Shown here one piece after another: positions 1-8,615 of a DNA stretch of 64,000 bases. How positions within the stretch are numbered: the stretch's first letter is position 1; every line of letters begins with the position of its first letter. Position numbers and translations under genes: made by a program. The stretch spans positions 1,111,741 through 1,175,740 of the forward strand of contig JADJEV010000004.1 in assembly GCA_016708905.1 (NCBI GenBank), written 5' to 3'. Origin of the DNA: Candidatus Methylophosphatis roskildensis. GTDB lineage: Bacteria; Pseudomonadota; Gammaproteobacteria; Burkholderiales; Rhodocyclaceae. Under the pieces are notes generated by a model, which worked only from the letters and a program-made list of their open reading frames with translations, had not been told where the DNA came from and did not search any database.

Positions 1-1
1 G

Positions 2-256
2 CGCGCGATCGCTGAGCAACTGCTCGCTCAGGCCATCGCCCGGCTCGATGGAACCCAGCCGGAATTGCCCCTGGGTGACGCTGGCTCGCCGCTCACCCAG
101 CAGCACGAGCTCATCCGTGATCCCGCCGAGTATGCCGCGTTCTTCAACCGCAGTGTCGGCACGGAGCCGTTGGCGCCCGATACGCCCGCACCCTCACAGG
201 CAACCGAGCGCGTGCAGCCACCGCTGGGCGAACCACAAGCGCAGGACTGCGCATGA
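2..256 (+). CDS. IS21-family transposase IstA, C-terminal fragment (partial)
   Basis: The reading frame is open from the first bases of the window to a TGA stop and encodes about 84 residues. It looks like the extreme C-terminus of an IstA transposase (a Q/A-rich segment, then a HELIRDPAEYAAFF-like tail). The DDE catalytic core would lie upstream of the window. The assignment rests mainly on position, directly 5' of istB in the same orientation. Function of the full protein: DNA cleavage and strand transfer of the IS21 element. The tail alone has no diagnostic motif. Confidence 0.5.
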   Translation, partial: RAIAEQLLAQAIARLDGTQPELPLGDAGSPLTQQHELIRDPAEYAAFFNRSVGTEPLAPDTPAPSQATERVQPPLGEPQAQDCA

Positions 257-541
257 GTACGCGGTGCACTCGCAACACCTGGGGGCGCCGCCCCAAACCC
301 CTGCACTCGCCGTAAGGCAGGCCGGCAGGCGAAAGAACTGCCTGCCAACCCGCCAGGAGCGTATTTCTCCGGTCGCCGTCAAGGGTGCGCTGCGCCGGGC
401 GAGAAAACCCCTCGCCCGCCCTTGACGGAACCGCCGCCACGCCGGGCTCAACGCCGACAAACCCGCGGCGTCCAAGCTCAACGCCCGCGCACGCCCAGCA
501 CCGATACCACCCATTACCCACCGTCCAGGAGACCCCAAGCC

Positions 542-1312
542 ATGAGCATGAGCATGATGGAAATCGAAAAAACCCTCAAACAGCTGCGCCTGTCGGGCGT
601 GCGTGCCACCCTGGAGACGCGCCTGATCGAGTCCCAGGCTTCCAGCCTGTCGTTTCTCGAGACCTTCTCGGCCCTGCTCCAGGATGAGCTGGACCGGCGC
701 CAGTCTCGCCTACTGGAGCGCCGCTACCAGCTCTCCGGGCTCGAGGAGCGCGCTTCGCTGGCGGAATTCGACTGGGGCTACAACCCCAAGATCCCCAAGC
801 GCACCTGCTTCGAGCTGCATACCCTGAAGTTCATCGCCGAGGGCGACAGCGCACTGCTGATCGGTCAGCCCGGCACCGGGAAGAGCCACATCGCCAAGGC
901 GATCGCCTATTCGGCGCTGCGCTCGGGGCTGCGCGTGCTCTACGGCGAAGCCGATGAGCTGCTCGCCAATCTCGCTCAGGGCGCGAGCGCCGACAAGCGC
1001 AAGCTGCTCAAGCCCGTCATCGACGCCGACCTGCTGGTGCTCGACGACTTGTTCCTGGCCCGCCACCTCCCGGCCGAGGCCGCCGACGCCCTGCAATCGA
1101 TCCTGCACAAGCGCTACAAGCTGCGACGCAGCTCGCTCATCACCTCAAACCGCATCATCGAGGATTGGCACAAGTTTCTCGGCGACGCCGCCCTCACCAC
1201 CGCCATCCTCGACCGCCTCCTGCACCGCAGCGTCCTGCTCGAGTTCCGCGGCAAAAGCTATCGCCTCAAAGAGGCCGCCAGCCGACTTGCCAAAGCTACC
1301 CATCCCGAGTAA
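542..1312 (+). CDS. istB: IS21-family helper ATPase IstB
   Basis: A 256-residue AAA+ ATPase of the IstB/DnaC type, which helps IstA select target DNA and activates strand transfer. Walker A (GQPGTGKS) lies near residues 108-115 and Walker B (LLVLDDLF) near 164-171. The N-terminal part is the helical IstA-interaction region (KTLKQLRLSG). The length is normal for the family. I chose the ATG with an AGGAG about 9 bases upstream; a longer open frame begins 40 codons earlier but its N-terminus is low-complexity and not conserved. No damage is visible, so the helper looks intact even though IstA is cut by the window edge. Confidence 0.93.
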   Translation: MSMSMMEIEKTLKQLRLSGVRATLETRLIESQASSLSFLETFSALLQDELDRRQSRLLERRYQLSGLEERASLAEFDWGYNPKIPKRTCFELHTLKFIAEGDSALLIGQPGTGKSHIAKAIAYSALRSGLRVLYGEADELLANLAQGASADKRKLLKPVIDADLLVLDDLFLARHLPAEAADALQSILHKRYKLRRSSLITSNRIIEDWHKFLGDAALTTAILDRLLHRSVLLEFRGKSYRLKEAASRLAKATHPE

Positions 1313-1537
1313 CAATCCCCACACTCCTGTCCTCGCCCCTGGGGGATTTTGACCTGGCCACAGGTGGAGGAATTTCAAGTGGCCGCCGGGGGTGAGCGAG
1401 GGCACCGCGCATGACCCGAAAACCCAGCCAGATAGCCATTCTTCAACGGACTTACTCGTCGCAGTTTTGCTGCACGCTCCGGATTTGGGACGCAAGAAAG
1501 GTCCGCCGATAACAAAGTAGGCGCGCGAGGAGAGGTC

Positions 1538-1927
1538 ATGTCGTTCAAAGCCCAGTGGTACAGAGACAAATTCGCGAAAAAGCGCGAGAGGGGCTTCCGG
1601 GGCTACCCGGTCGCAACGGTCGCTTTCTACGGTCCAGACGACAAGCGCGCAACGAAAGTCTCGATCGGCATCATCGCGTACGAAGGTGCTGAGGCTGACC
1701 CTCTTGAAAGGTGGTTCTCCGACACCATAGACGCCAGAGCCGATCCTGAAATCGCTGAAGCAATTATTAGCTTCATCGAGCAGCATGGCGCCAAGTCAGT
1801 CGTGGCCCTCGATCGCATCATCGGCTGCCCGCATGAGGAGGGCATCGACTACCCAGAAGGAGAACAATGTGCCCAGTGTTCATTCTGGGCCAACCGTGAG
1901 CGCTGGAGTGGCGATCTTGTGCAATGA
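1538..1927 (+). CDS. Conserved hypothetical protein with C-terminal Cys cluster
   Basis: A 129-residue soluble protein with a good ribosome site (GAGGAGAGG) just before the ATG. The N-terminal half has a beta-rich stretch (YPVATVAFYGPDDKRATKV). The C-terminal part has the pattern CPHEEGIDYPEG-x-x-C-x-x-C-x-FW, a three-cysteine/one-histidine cluster that could bind zinc. I recall similar uncharacterised proteins in Proteobacteria but no function. It stands alone between the IS21 element and the pRiA4b-type gene. It may be mobile-element cargo. Confidence 0.7.
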   Translation: MSFKAQWYRDKFAKKRERGFRGYPVATVAFYGPDDKRATKVSIGIIAYEGAEADPLERWFSDTIDARADPEIAEAIISFIEQHGAKSVVALDRIIGCPHEEGIDYPEGEQCAQCSFWANRERWSGDLVQ

Positions 1928-2031
1928 GGCAGCCGGGCACTGACCATTCCATCGAGCGGCCGCGCTTCGGCAAGCTTCGCTTGCGTACGCTCGCCGCTCA
2001 TGTCTGACGTCGGGCTTTTCAGGACTGACCT

Positions 2032-2484
2032 GTGAAACACATTGCGAATCGCATTTTCGTCTTCAAGGTCGCTCTCAAATACCAGAAACGAGTCTGGCGG
2101 AAGATAGCGATTCGAGGCGATCAAAGTCTCGCTGTTTTCCACGACGCTATATTCAAAGCGTTCAATCGATACGATGAGCACTTGTATTCTTTTTACTTCT
2201 CCAGCAAACCGAGATCCACCAGTCGCGACCGCTTGCAGGGGGCGCGCCGATATGGCTGCCCCTATTCCGAGGACGACGACGAAGCGGAAAGCACAAGTAT
2301 TGACAGCTTGCGTCTGCCGCTAAAGGCACAGTTTGAATATCTCTTCGACTATGGCGACGAGTGGTGGCACGAAATCACACTGGAGGAGATACAGGATCCA
2401 CGACCCGATTGGACCTATCCTTGCGTGATCGCGGCCTCTAAAGGCGAGCCCCCTCCCCAATACGAGGACGCCGACGACTATTGA
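2032..2484 (+). CDS. Plasmid pRiA4b ORF-3-like family protein
   Basis: A 150-residue protein with hallmarks of the pRiA4b ORF-3 family: an N-terminal IFVFKVALKYQKRVWRKI segment, an acidic middle with a basic loop, a YLFDYGDEWWHEI core, and a GEPPPQY motif near the C-terminus. The start codon is GTG. The family is common on plasmids and in accessory DNA and has no established biochemical role. It sits about 100 bp after the preceding hypothetical gene on the same strand, but with a clear gap. No frame damage. Confidence 0.85.
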   Translation: MKHIANRIFVFKVALKYQKRVWRKIAIRGDQSLAVFHDAIFKAFNRYDEHLYSFYFSSKPRSTSRDRLQGARRYGCPYSEDDDEAESTSIDSLRLPLKAQFEYLFDYGDEWWHEITLEEIQDPRPDWTYPCVIAASKGEPPPQYEDADDY

Positions 2485-2944
2485 CCAATGCCCAACCTGT
2501 CCCCGTCAGCCGCTCCGCCCGCAAGCTGCTCAGCCTAGTTCGCTACGGCCCTCGGCCTACGCTACCCGCATATATCGAACGTTGAACGTCGGCTCCGTTT
2601 GGTCGACCGTGGCTGCTTTGGGTTGAGCACTGCCGGTACCGGAAAGAAAAGTAGCTATTCGGGATACTGTCGCGGCGGGCGACCGCTGAGAATCACATTC
2701 CGGCCGTTCGACCCTGATGTCCCGGCCGACCGCTTTGGCCGACCAAGAGTCACTGAGCCGTCGATCACGCGCGACTGCTGCGGGATGTAGATCGGTCAGT
2801 CATCGGGGCGATTTGCGCGACTCGTCAGCTTGTTCAAATGCTACTTCAATTGGCTGGGATGGCGGGCGAGTCAAATGGGCACGAGCGGAATACACGAATG
2901 CCTGGCCGAATCGGTATCAGGTACGCCAGCGCGACTCGCCGAGA
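2485..2944. other. Non-coding stretch, nothing recognised
   Basis: About 460 bases with no convincing gene on either strand. The sequence has locally repeated 'ccggccgaccg'-like words around 2700-2760 but no clear inverted repeat, tRNA or terminator. Confidence 0.4.
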
Positions 2945-3443
2945 TCATTTTTCGGTACCACCATCGACAACCCGCATGATCTTCTTCCCCTTCATCCGGT
3001 CTAACCAGCGCAGCGCCGACTTCCCCGCGTCCCAACGTCTTGACCGTAACCACTCCGTTTGGACGAACGACGATATCGGTTTTCATGCGCCGCCCGCGCA
3101 CGTAGTCGGCCCGGAAGTGCAATTCGCCACGAACGAATCCCATGCAATTGATGAAATCGGCCACGCCGAAACCGTCGTTCTCCCGAAACTCCGCCTCGGA
3201 CATTCCACGCGGCCGTGCATCGGCAAAGGAGAGCACACTGAGCACGAAGAGGAATCCGAGAGATCCCCACTCGACATCGTTGGAGAGGTCGCCATCCTCC
3301 TCGGTCCCAAGCTGCAGCTCGATCTGAACGCCAAATTCGGCCTCGTCCGGCGCCGGTTGGATTTTCGAACCAAGAACCAGGAACTCGACCAGCGTACCGG
3401 ACTTCAGGAGTTCGGCCGCCGCAGCTTGATCGTAAGCGTTCAT
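2945..3443 (-). pseudogene. Hypothetical protein, frameshifted near its C-terminus
   Basis: The minus-strand frame begins MNAYDQAAAAELLKSGTL and stays protein-like through the middle (an SFADARPRGMSEAEF motif, then the basic RADYVRGRRMKTDIVV). After TLGRGE it becomes unlikely. Removing one base from a C4 run on the plus strand (G4 on the coding strand) restores a natural ending, GKSALRWLDRMKGKKIMRVV, which terminates at a TGA. The coordinates given are for the restored frame (about 166 residues); the uncorrected frame runs on to 2871. I do not recognise a function. A perfect 8-bp inverted repeat sits directly in front of the start codon. A plus-strand frame over the same DNA is a shadow. Confidence 0.55.
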
Positions 3444-3444
3444 T

Positions 3445-3468
3445 GTTCGGCAAATTGTACTGCCGAAC
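3445..3468 (-). promoter_or_regulatory. Inverted repeat, probable operator overlapping a -10 box
   Basis: Perfect 8-bp arms GTTCGGCA and TGCCGAAC are separated by 8 bases. On the minus strand the spacer contains TACAAT, a good -10 hexamer, two bases upstream of the ATG region. This layout fits a repressor site lying over the promoter of the hypothetical gene. No convincing -35 is seen. The transcript would be nearly leaderless. Confidence 0.5.
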
Positions 3469-3500
3469 AGATCCCCTCGACGCAGTTGAATGTCATCGTT

Positions 3501-3610
3501 TCAGAGCAACGGACCGATCTCGCGGCTGGAATGCCAGAAGGCGACGACTTGAAGCACTTCTCCGCGGACACGGTAATAGACGAAAATTCTGGCCGGCAGC
3601 CGCCGACCCA
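3501..3610 (-). pseudogene. RelE/ParE-family toxin, C-terminal remnant
   Basis: About 36 residues, RRLPARIFVYYRVRGEV followed by LQVVAFWHSSREIGPLL, match the C-terminal strands of ParE/RelE-type plasmid-stabilisation toxins (basic strand, then a WHSSR-type ending). The N-terminal half is missing; upstream residues in the open frame (to 3722) do not look like the family. No antitoxin gene is next to it. It is likely a dead remnant. Confidence 0.5.
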
Positions 3611-3797
3611 ATTCAGCCTGATGACATATGTGAGTTTTTTGTCCGCTTACTGATTTCGAAGCGGCCATCCGGGGAAACGCTTCCTTCGTTGGCGCCTCGT
3701 CCGTTGCCAACGTTCGCCACAAGCCGACCGCCGTGAGTCGGACCTTATTTCCAGATCACGTCTGGAACGCCTGATCAAGGAGACGCTAGGAGCCGAC

Positions 3798-4020
3798 TCA
3801 CCGCTCCCTTCCCGCCTCGTGAAACGCCTTCTGCACCGGCGAGAGCAGGTATGCGCACACTGCGGGTGCCGAGGTTGATCCCCGCCGTCACCTGCATGCC
3901 GGGTGTGAGCGGAAGCGAGATGCCATCATGGGCGAGCTGCTGCGCATCGAATTCCACCAGGGCGCGGTAGATCAGCCCCCTGCCGGTTTTCTTCTGCTTC
4001 TCGCTTTCGCCGGCCGCCAC
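3798..4020 (-). pseudogene. HlyD-family membrane fusion protein, C-terminal fragment with frameshift
   Basis: The fragment reads ...ALVEFDAQQLAHDGISLPL, then TPGMQVTAGINLGTRSVR, the C-terminal beta-barrel of HlyD-type adaptors of type I secretion. Directly after TRSVR the frame breaks. A shift of frame near 3850 gives YLLSPVQKAFHEAGRER and a stop, the usual end of this family. The N-terminal membrane segment, coiled coil and lipoyl domain are absent. No partner ABC transporter is present. This is a remnant lying just downstream of the diguanylate cyclase gene on the same strand. Confidence 0.6.
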
Positions 4021-4040
4021 CGGCAGAAGCCATTCACCCG

Positions 4041-6347
4041 CTACGCAGCCTCGGATCGGGCGACGAATCGATAGCCGCCCCGCCCACCGCTCTTCGCCTC
4101 GTAGAGTGCCCGATCGGCCCTCTCGATCAGCTCGGCGCTGCGGCTGCCGTCCTGCGGAAAGATGGCAATGCCGACGCTGGCACCGACACTCGCCAGCGCC
4201 CCGTCCGATAGCGGGAAAGGCTGGCGGAGCTGCCGAATGACATCGTCGGCCACTTTCGCCGCGGCATGAGGGTCGGCGATTTCGTCGAGCACGATAACGA
4301 ATTCGTCGCCGCCAAGACGTCCCAGCGTATCGAAATCCCGCAGGCGCCGCCTTATGCGCGTGCCAACCGCAATCAGCAACTCGTCGCCGGCCTTATGACC
4401 GAGCGTATCGTTGACTCGCTTGAACCCATCGAGATCGATGAACAGCACGGCGCCCATCCCTGCATGACGTCTCGCACCGGCGATCGCATGGTCCAGCCTC
4501 GATACCAGCAGCAGCCGGTTGGGTAGGTCGGTCAGCCCATCGTGGTGTGCAAGCCGCTCCAGCTCGCTCTGCGCGTGTTTCATCCGGCTGATATCGATCG
4601 ACGAGCCAACGTAGTTGACGATGTCGCCATCGTCATCACGGACGGCACTGATGCTGATCCACTCGAGGTAAATGTCGCCACTCTTGCGCCGATTCCAGAT
4701 CTCGCCTTGCCAGTTGCCACCCTCCGACAATGCTTTCCAGATATTCAGATAGAACCCGCGGTCATGCCGGCCCGATTGGAGGATGCGCATGTTTCTCCCG
4801 CGCAGCTCATCCAGCGAGTACTCCGTGATCCGCGCGAACGCAGGATTCGCATCGACCACATCGCCTTTGGTATCGGTGATGACGATACCTTCCTCAGTGT
4901 TGTTGAAGACCATCGCCTGCTGCCGCACCCGCTCGAGCATACGATGATTCTCAGTGACGTCGGCGAACACCACCGCTAAGCGTCCTGGCTGCGTCTGGTA
5001 TGCGCTGACCCTCAACCAGCGATCGAGCGGACCAAAGCGCTCCCGAAAGTGCGCCGGCTCGCCGGTGAACGCGACCGCAGCGAACCGCTCGATCCACGAC
5101 CGCTCGATAGCCGGGTATATCTCGCGCGCAGTCCGGCCGATCAAGTCCCGGCTCTTTACGCCGGTGTGCCGCGCATACGTCGCGTTTGCCAACAAATAGC
5201 GCACATCATCGGGTTTGCCGGCAGCGTCGCAGACGATTTCCAGCAGACAGAACCCCTCGCTCATCATGTCAAACAGGGTTCTGAACTGCGCCTCGCTTGC
5301 TTGAAATGCCTGCTCCGCCGCGTTGCGCTCGGCAACCCGGTCAGCGAGCAGGCGAACATAGGCATGCTGCCGACGTTGATAGAAGGACATTCCGAGCGCA
5401 GCCACTAGACCCAGCAGACCGAACAAGCAGGCCGTTGCCAGCGCCTGCTGACGCCACTGTGCATAGATGGCTGGTATCGCCCGGCTGATGGCCATTATCA
5501 GTGGCTTGTCGATCGAGATCGCTGCTGGCCGGATCGTGCGCAGTGCCGTCAGCCGCTGATCGCCAGCGGAGGTGGTCACGCCGGCAAACACATCGGTCAC
5601 CGCGCCGCTCTTCAGGTGCTGATTGAAGAGCGAGTCGGCCTGCGCGCTCAGATCGATACTGGCGAGGTCCTCGGCAGCCTCGCTGCTGAATACCAGCTTG
5701 CCATCGCCGTGCGCCACCGAGGCCGCCACATCTTGCGTGTATCGCACCGAGTACAGCAGAGTCCTGAAGAACTCCGGACCGAGAATCGCCAGGATAACGC
5801 CGCCGAACTTGCCGTCCCGATCGGGCACCGCCTTGCCAAGACTTATGGCATAGACGCCGATCGGGGTTGCAAACGGCGCCGAGACATGGAGCACATTCGG
5901 GTTGTCGTCCCGGCGAACGGCAAGAAATCGTTCGCTGTCGTGGAAGTTGCGGCCGATCAACTCCTGTCGGTTGCTGGCGATTGCGTCTCCGTCGGCATTC
6001 GTCAAGACGAAGGCCCGTATACCGATCATCGCGCTGGCCAATGACTGCAGGCGCTTGTTGGCCAGGAGCTCGCCGTTCTGTTGCGCCAGAAGCCAAGGCA
6101 ACTCGTTGCGGATCGAGTCGAGCGCGGAATCCGTCGTGGTCAGTCGCAGGCTCAGGTTTTCGTCGACGATCCTGGCTTGGTTCGCCAGCCGTTCCCGCTC
6201 CTGAGCGTCGATCGCACGATACTCGCGGTACAGGCCATGAGCGATGACGCCAGCAACAACCAGCAAGGCCGAGGCAACAACCAGCCAGAGCGTGCGCAGG
6301 TTGCGCTCTAGGAATGCCGGCTGCTCGCTAGTGGTTGAGTGGGTCAT
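4041..6347 (-). CDS. Membrane diguanylate cyclase: Cache-PAS-PAS-GGDEF
   Basis: A 768-residue sensor that should make cyclic di-GMP. One membrane segment lies at about 20-40 (LWLVVASALLVVAGVIAHGLY) and a second at about 305-326. They enclose a roughly 260-residue periplasmic Cache-type sensor. Two PAS domains follow at about 345-465 and 478-600 (the second contains GIVITDTKGDVVDANPAF). The GGDEF domain is at about 605-765, with an intact GGDEF signature (GRLGGDEFVIVL) and, five residues before it, the RxxD inhibitory site (RDFD). There is no EAL domain. It should therefore be active and feedback-inhibited. The HD-GYP gene lies upstream on the same strand but 600 bp away, so it is probably not co-transcribed. 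Confidence 0.93.
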   Translation of the reverse strand: MTHSTTSEQPAFLERNLRTLWLVVASALLVVAGVIAHGLYREYRAIDAQERERLANQARIVDENLSLRLTTTDSALDSIRNELPWLLAQQNGELLANKRLQSLASAMIGIRAFVLTNADGDAIASNRQELIGRNFHDSERFLAVRRDDNPNVLHVSAPFATPIGVYAISLGKAVPDRDGKFGGVILAILGPEFFRTLLYSVRYTQDVAASVAHGDGKLVFSSEAAEDLASIDLSAQADSLFNQHLKSGAVTDVFAGVTTSAGDQRLTALRTIRPAAISIDKPLIMAISRAIPAIYAQWRQQALATACLFGLLGLVAALGMSFYQRRQHAYVRLLADRVAERNAAEQAFQASEAQFRTLFDMMSEGFCLLEIVCDAAGKPDDVRYLLANATYARHTGVKSRDLIGRTAREIYPAIERSWIERFAAVAFTGEPAHFRERFGPLDRWLRVSAYQTQPGRLAVVFADVTENHRMLERVRQQAMVFNNTEEGIVITDTKGDVVDANPAFARITEYSLDELRGRNMRILQSGRHDRGFYLNIWKALSEGGNWQGEIWNRRKSGDIYLEWISISAVRDDDGDIVNYVGSSIDISRMKHAQSELERLAHHDGLTDLPNRLLLVSRLDHAIAGARRHAGMGAVLFIDLDGFKRVNDTLGHKAGDELLIAVGTRIRRRLRDFDTLGRLGGDEFVIVLDEIADPHAAAKVADDVIRQLRQPFPLSDGALASVGASVGIAIFPQDGSRSAELIERADRALYEAKSGGRGGYRFVARSEAA

Positions 6348-6388
6348 GAGGTATGGTGGCTGCGACCGCGCAGGTGATATTGGCGCCA

Positions 6389-6419
6389 GTTATACAAGAC
6401 TTGAGTCTCCTTGTGTCAC
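6389..6419 (-). promoter_or_regulatory. Possible promoter of the diguanylate cyclase gene
   Basis: On the minus strand there is GTGACA, a 19-base spacer and TATAAC, about 45 bases before the ATG. The spacing is long, so this is only a candidate. Confidence 0.3.
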
Positions 6420-6489
6420 TGCGGCTTAGTGGCTGTCCGGGAACGTAGTGTTTGAACGACATTTGCATGACAGGTGCAGCGAGAAGAAT

Positions 6490-6531
6490 GAAACGGGCAG
6501 CGCATTCTGCGTCGCCCGTTTCCCTTTTTTT
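6490..6531 (+). terminator. Strong Rho-independent terminator, plus strand
   Basis: Stem arms GAAACGGGC and GCCCGTTTC enclose an inner CGCA/TGCG stem with a 3-base loop. They are followed by CC and a run of seven T. No recognised plus-strand gene ends here: the flanking genes are both on the minus strand. It may end a short untranslated transcript arising between 6350 and 6490. Confidence 0.75.
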
Positions 6532-6960
6532 ACATCCGTTATCGGAACTGGCCGGAGACCATGTCATTGGTTGGTGATTCTTTTGTTGACCTTGGTCCAC
6601 GAGCCGAGGGAGAACTTGCAAAGCCGGACTTCTTCCAACACGGTATGAGTCTGAACGCGGGTAAGGGTGACCACACTGGTCAATCCGGCCCAGGAACTGT
6701 ACGAGCGCGGCTATCGCGCCCCGAATTTTCCACGGCGCCGCCGCCCGCTCTGTATGGCCGAAGGCGCGCGGCGCGTGGCCGAATTTGCTCGGCCGACGGT
6801 CCTGAGACAAGCTCCATCCTCGGCTCGCAGCAAGCGCAAAAGACGTCTGGTCAGCTGTTTGAGTTCTCCGGCGCAGCAGGTCAATCGTGGCGCATCATCG
6901 CGATGGACACAGAACACGCTGGGGCGAGCACTCTGCGATGGTCGTGCCTACGAGCCCAGA
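6532..6960. other. Non-coding stretch downstream of the HD-GYP gene
   Basis: About 430 bases without a convincing reading frame on either strand. Short open frames here have arginine/serine-rich composition typical of non-coding GC-rich DNA. No repeat family, tRNA or further terminator was recognised. Confidence 0.4.
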
Positions 6961-7890
6961 TCAGTTCACGTCATGCAGGGTTGCCGGCGGTGCACCCTCG
7001 GTCCAGCTGGCCAAAGCGGTATCTGTGTACGGCAGTGAACGTAACGGTCGGTCATAGAATGCGAACGGCTGCAACGTCGTCTCACAGCCGGGCCATTGCA
7101 ACCCAGCAAGCGATTTGTCGTCGTTGATGTGGTCGCATAGGACCAGGATTTCATCCGCTACGCTGAGAAAAGCGTCCACCACATCCGGGTCGAACTTTTT
7201 TCCGCGGCCCGTTCTATTTATCTGCAGCGCGTTTTCCACCGGCATGGCCCGCCGATAGGCACGATCCATCACCAATGCGTCGAACACATCGATCACCGCG
7301 ACGATACGCCCCGAAAGTGGGATCTGATCGCCCTTCAGACCACGCGGATAGCCTGTGCCGTCGAAGTGCTCGTGATGGCAGTGGGCAATCTGCGCCGCGA
7401 CCTCGAGGACGGGTATGTCGAGGCCTGACAGGAGCATTGCGCCGTACTCGGCATGTCTCTGCATAATTTGGCGTTCCTCTCGGTCGAGGGCGCCACGTTT
7501 CTTGAGGATGCAGGCGGGAATCCAAATCTTGCCCACGTCGTGCATCGTGCTGGCGACAAAGATCTGGCCGGCGTACTCTGCGTCGCAGCCGCACATTGGT
7601 GAGAGCCGGGCGGCAAAGTACCCGGTTCTTACGAGATGGGCGCCCGTATCGTGGTCCTTGAACTCGGCCGCCATGATCAGGTGCTGGATGGCAGACAGGC
7701 GATCACTGGCTGCTTGCCGGGCGGCGCCAAACGATTGATCCGCCGGACCGATCTGGTTCCGCGTTGCTTCCAGTTCTTGCACCAGGGCATTGTTTATGCA
7801 CCGCAGCAACTGGTTTTCACCCTTAAGTGCCGCGATCTCGGTCGATGGATTGTGCGGCACCTCAGCGCTGCAGTGTTCATAGCCATTCAT
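6961..7890 (-). CDS. HD-GYP domain cyclic-di-GMP phosphodiesterase
   Basis: A 309-residue cytosolic protein that should hydrolyse c-di-GMP. After a short coiled-coil-like N-terminus (about residues 18-60) comes the HD-GYP domain, with the metal-binding H117-D118 (MHDVGK) and the signature HHEHFDGTGYP at about 172-182, including an intact G-Y-P. There is no receiver or other sensor domain, so input may come from a partner protein. A 103-codon frame upstream overlaps its start by 14 bases. With the nearby GGDEF cyclase it makes up a local synthesis/breakdown pair. The tail after about residue 260 is poorly conserved. Confidence 0.9.
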   Translation of the reverse strand: MNGYEHCSAEVPHNPSTEIAALKGENQLLRCINNALVQELEATRNQIGPADQSFGAARQAASDRLSAIQHLIMAAEFKDHDTGAHLVRTGYFAARLSPMCGCDAEYAGQIFVASTMHDVGKIWIPACILKKRGALDREERQIMQRHAEYGAMLLSGLDIPVLEVAAQIAHCHHEHFDGTGYPRGLKGDQIPLSGRIVAVIDVFDALVMDRAYRRAMPVENALQINRTGRGKKFDPDVVDAFLSVADEILVLCDHINDDKSLAGLQWPGCETTLQPFAFYDRPLRSLPYTDTALASWTEGAPPATLHDVN

Positions 7891-8188
7891 TGTGGGTTTC
7901 CTCCGCGAAGCAGGCGTTGCCCTTGTTCAAGCTTGGCCCGCCTTCTGAGTAGATTCGGCGTTCTTGCGTGTGAGCCATCGCTGCACATCCTGAAAGCACT
8001 TGCGCGATGCATTCAGACAGCACTCCCATGGACCGGCTTTCCTTCTGGAGTTGGTCTTGCACACGCCGTAACGCTGCCCAGAAGCGTCGCGGGCATTGGA
8101 TCGTGAGGGCCGGTAGTTCATCGACTTCGCTGACTGCGATCACCGACTCAGAGAATCTCGTCAGCATCGGGCCGCGCCGGTTCGCCAA
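7877..8188 (-). CDS. Possible small protein overlapping the HD-GYP start
   Basis: A 103-residue frame whose stop overlaps the HD-GYP start codon, an arrangement compatible with translational coupling. The sequence contains a plausible amphipathic helix (FWAALRRVQDQLQKESRSMG) but no recognisable domain. It could be a partner or sensor for the HD-GYP enzyme, or chance. Composition is less biased than most shadow frames here, which is the main reason to list it. Confidence 0.3.
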   Translation of the reverse strand: MANRRGPMLTRFSESVIAVSEVDELPALTIQCPRRFWAALRRVQDQLQKESRSMGVLSECIAQVLSGCAAMAHTQERRIYSEGGPSLNKGNACFAEETHNEWL

Positions 8189-8615
8189 CTCTTGGCATCT
8201 TTGTCCCCTGGCCGAACAATATTTGCCAGTTCATGCTGTGGCCTCCAGGAGCGGGTCAGCGAATTTGAGCGCTGAGGGGGCGCGTGCTGCTCTCTTTAGA
8301 CCGTATCGTGCACGTTCGCGTGCGCGCGCAATCCACGGAAATGGGCGGCAATTGCGCGGTTGTTCTGCAGACCGGAAGGCATGTCCGTTTTGCTCGCCGA
8401 ACAGCCAGAGGCGATTGCCAATGTGTGCCGAAGTGACGATTGCGCAATCAGGGACTCTGAGACAAACCGCGATCTTGTTGCTGTCATGAACATTGAGATT
8501 GCGCAAAGATTCTTGGACATTGCAGGCGACAGCGTTTTGGGTGCCGTTTGGCAGCCTGTCGGACTTTCGATGAGATATGTTAAGCGCATGACAATTGCTT
8601 GTGCTGGATGTTGCG
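8189..8615. other. Non-coding stretch, nothing recognised
   Basis: Open frames occur on both strands but neither resembles a known family. GC content is lower than in the flanks around 8450-8600. No repeat or RNA gene was recognised. Confidence 0.3.

Larger units (their letters stand above)
1..1390 (+). mobile_element. IS21-family element, left part outside the window
   Basis: The window opens inside an IS21-type insertion sequence. The tail of an IstA-like transposase is followed by a complete istB ATPase gene in the same direction, which is the standard IS21 layout. After istB there is a short non-coding stretch, with repeated 'tggcc' motifs near 1355-1385, that probably holds the right end. 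I could not define the terminal repeat because the left end is not present. The right boundary is approximate. Confidence 0.55.

Noticed and set aside
2838..3653. 271-codon plus-strand frame
   Set aside because: The minus strand over the same DNA gives a better protein with an operator at its start and a restorable ending; the plus frame has a histidine-, arginine- and acid-rich shadow composition.
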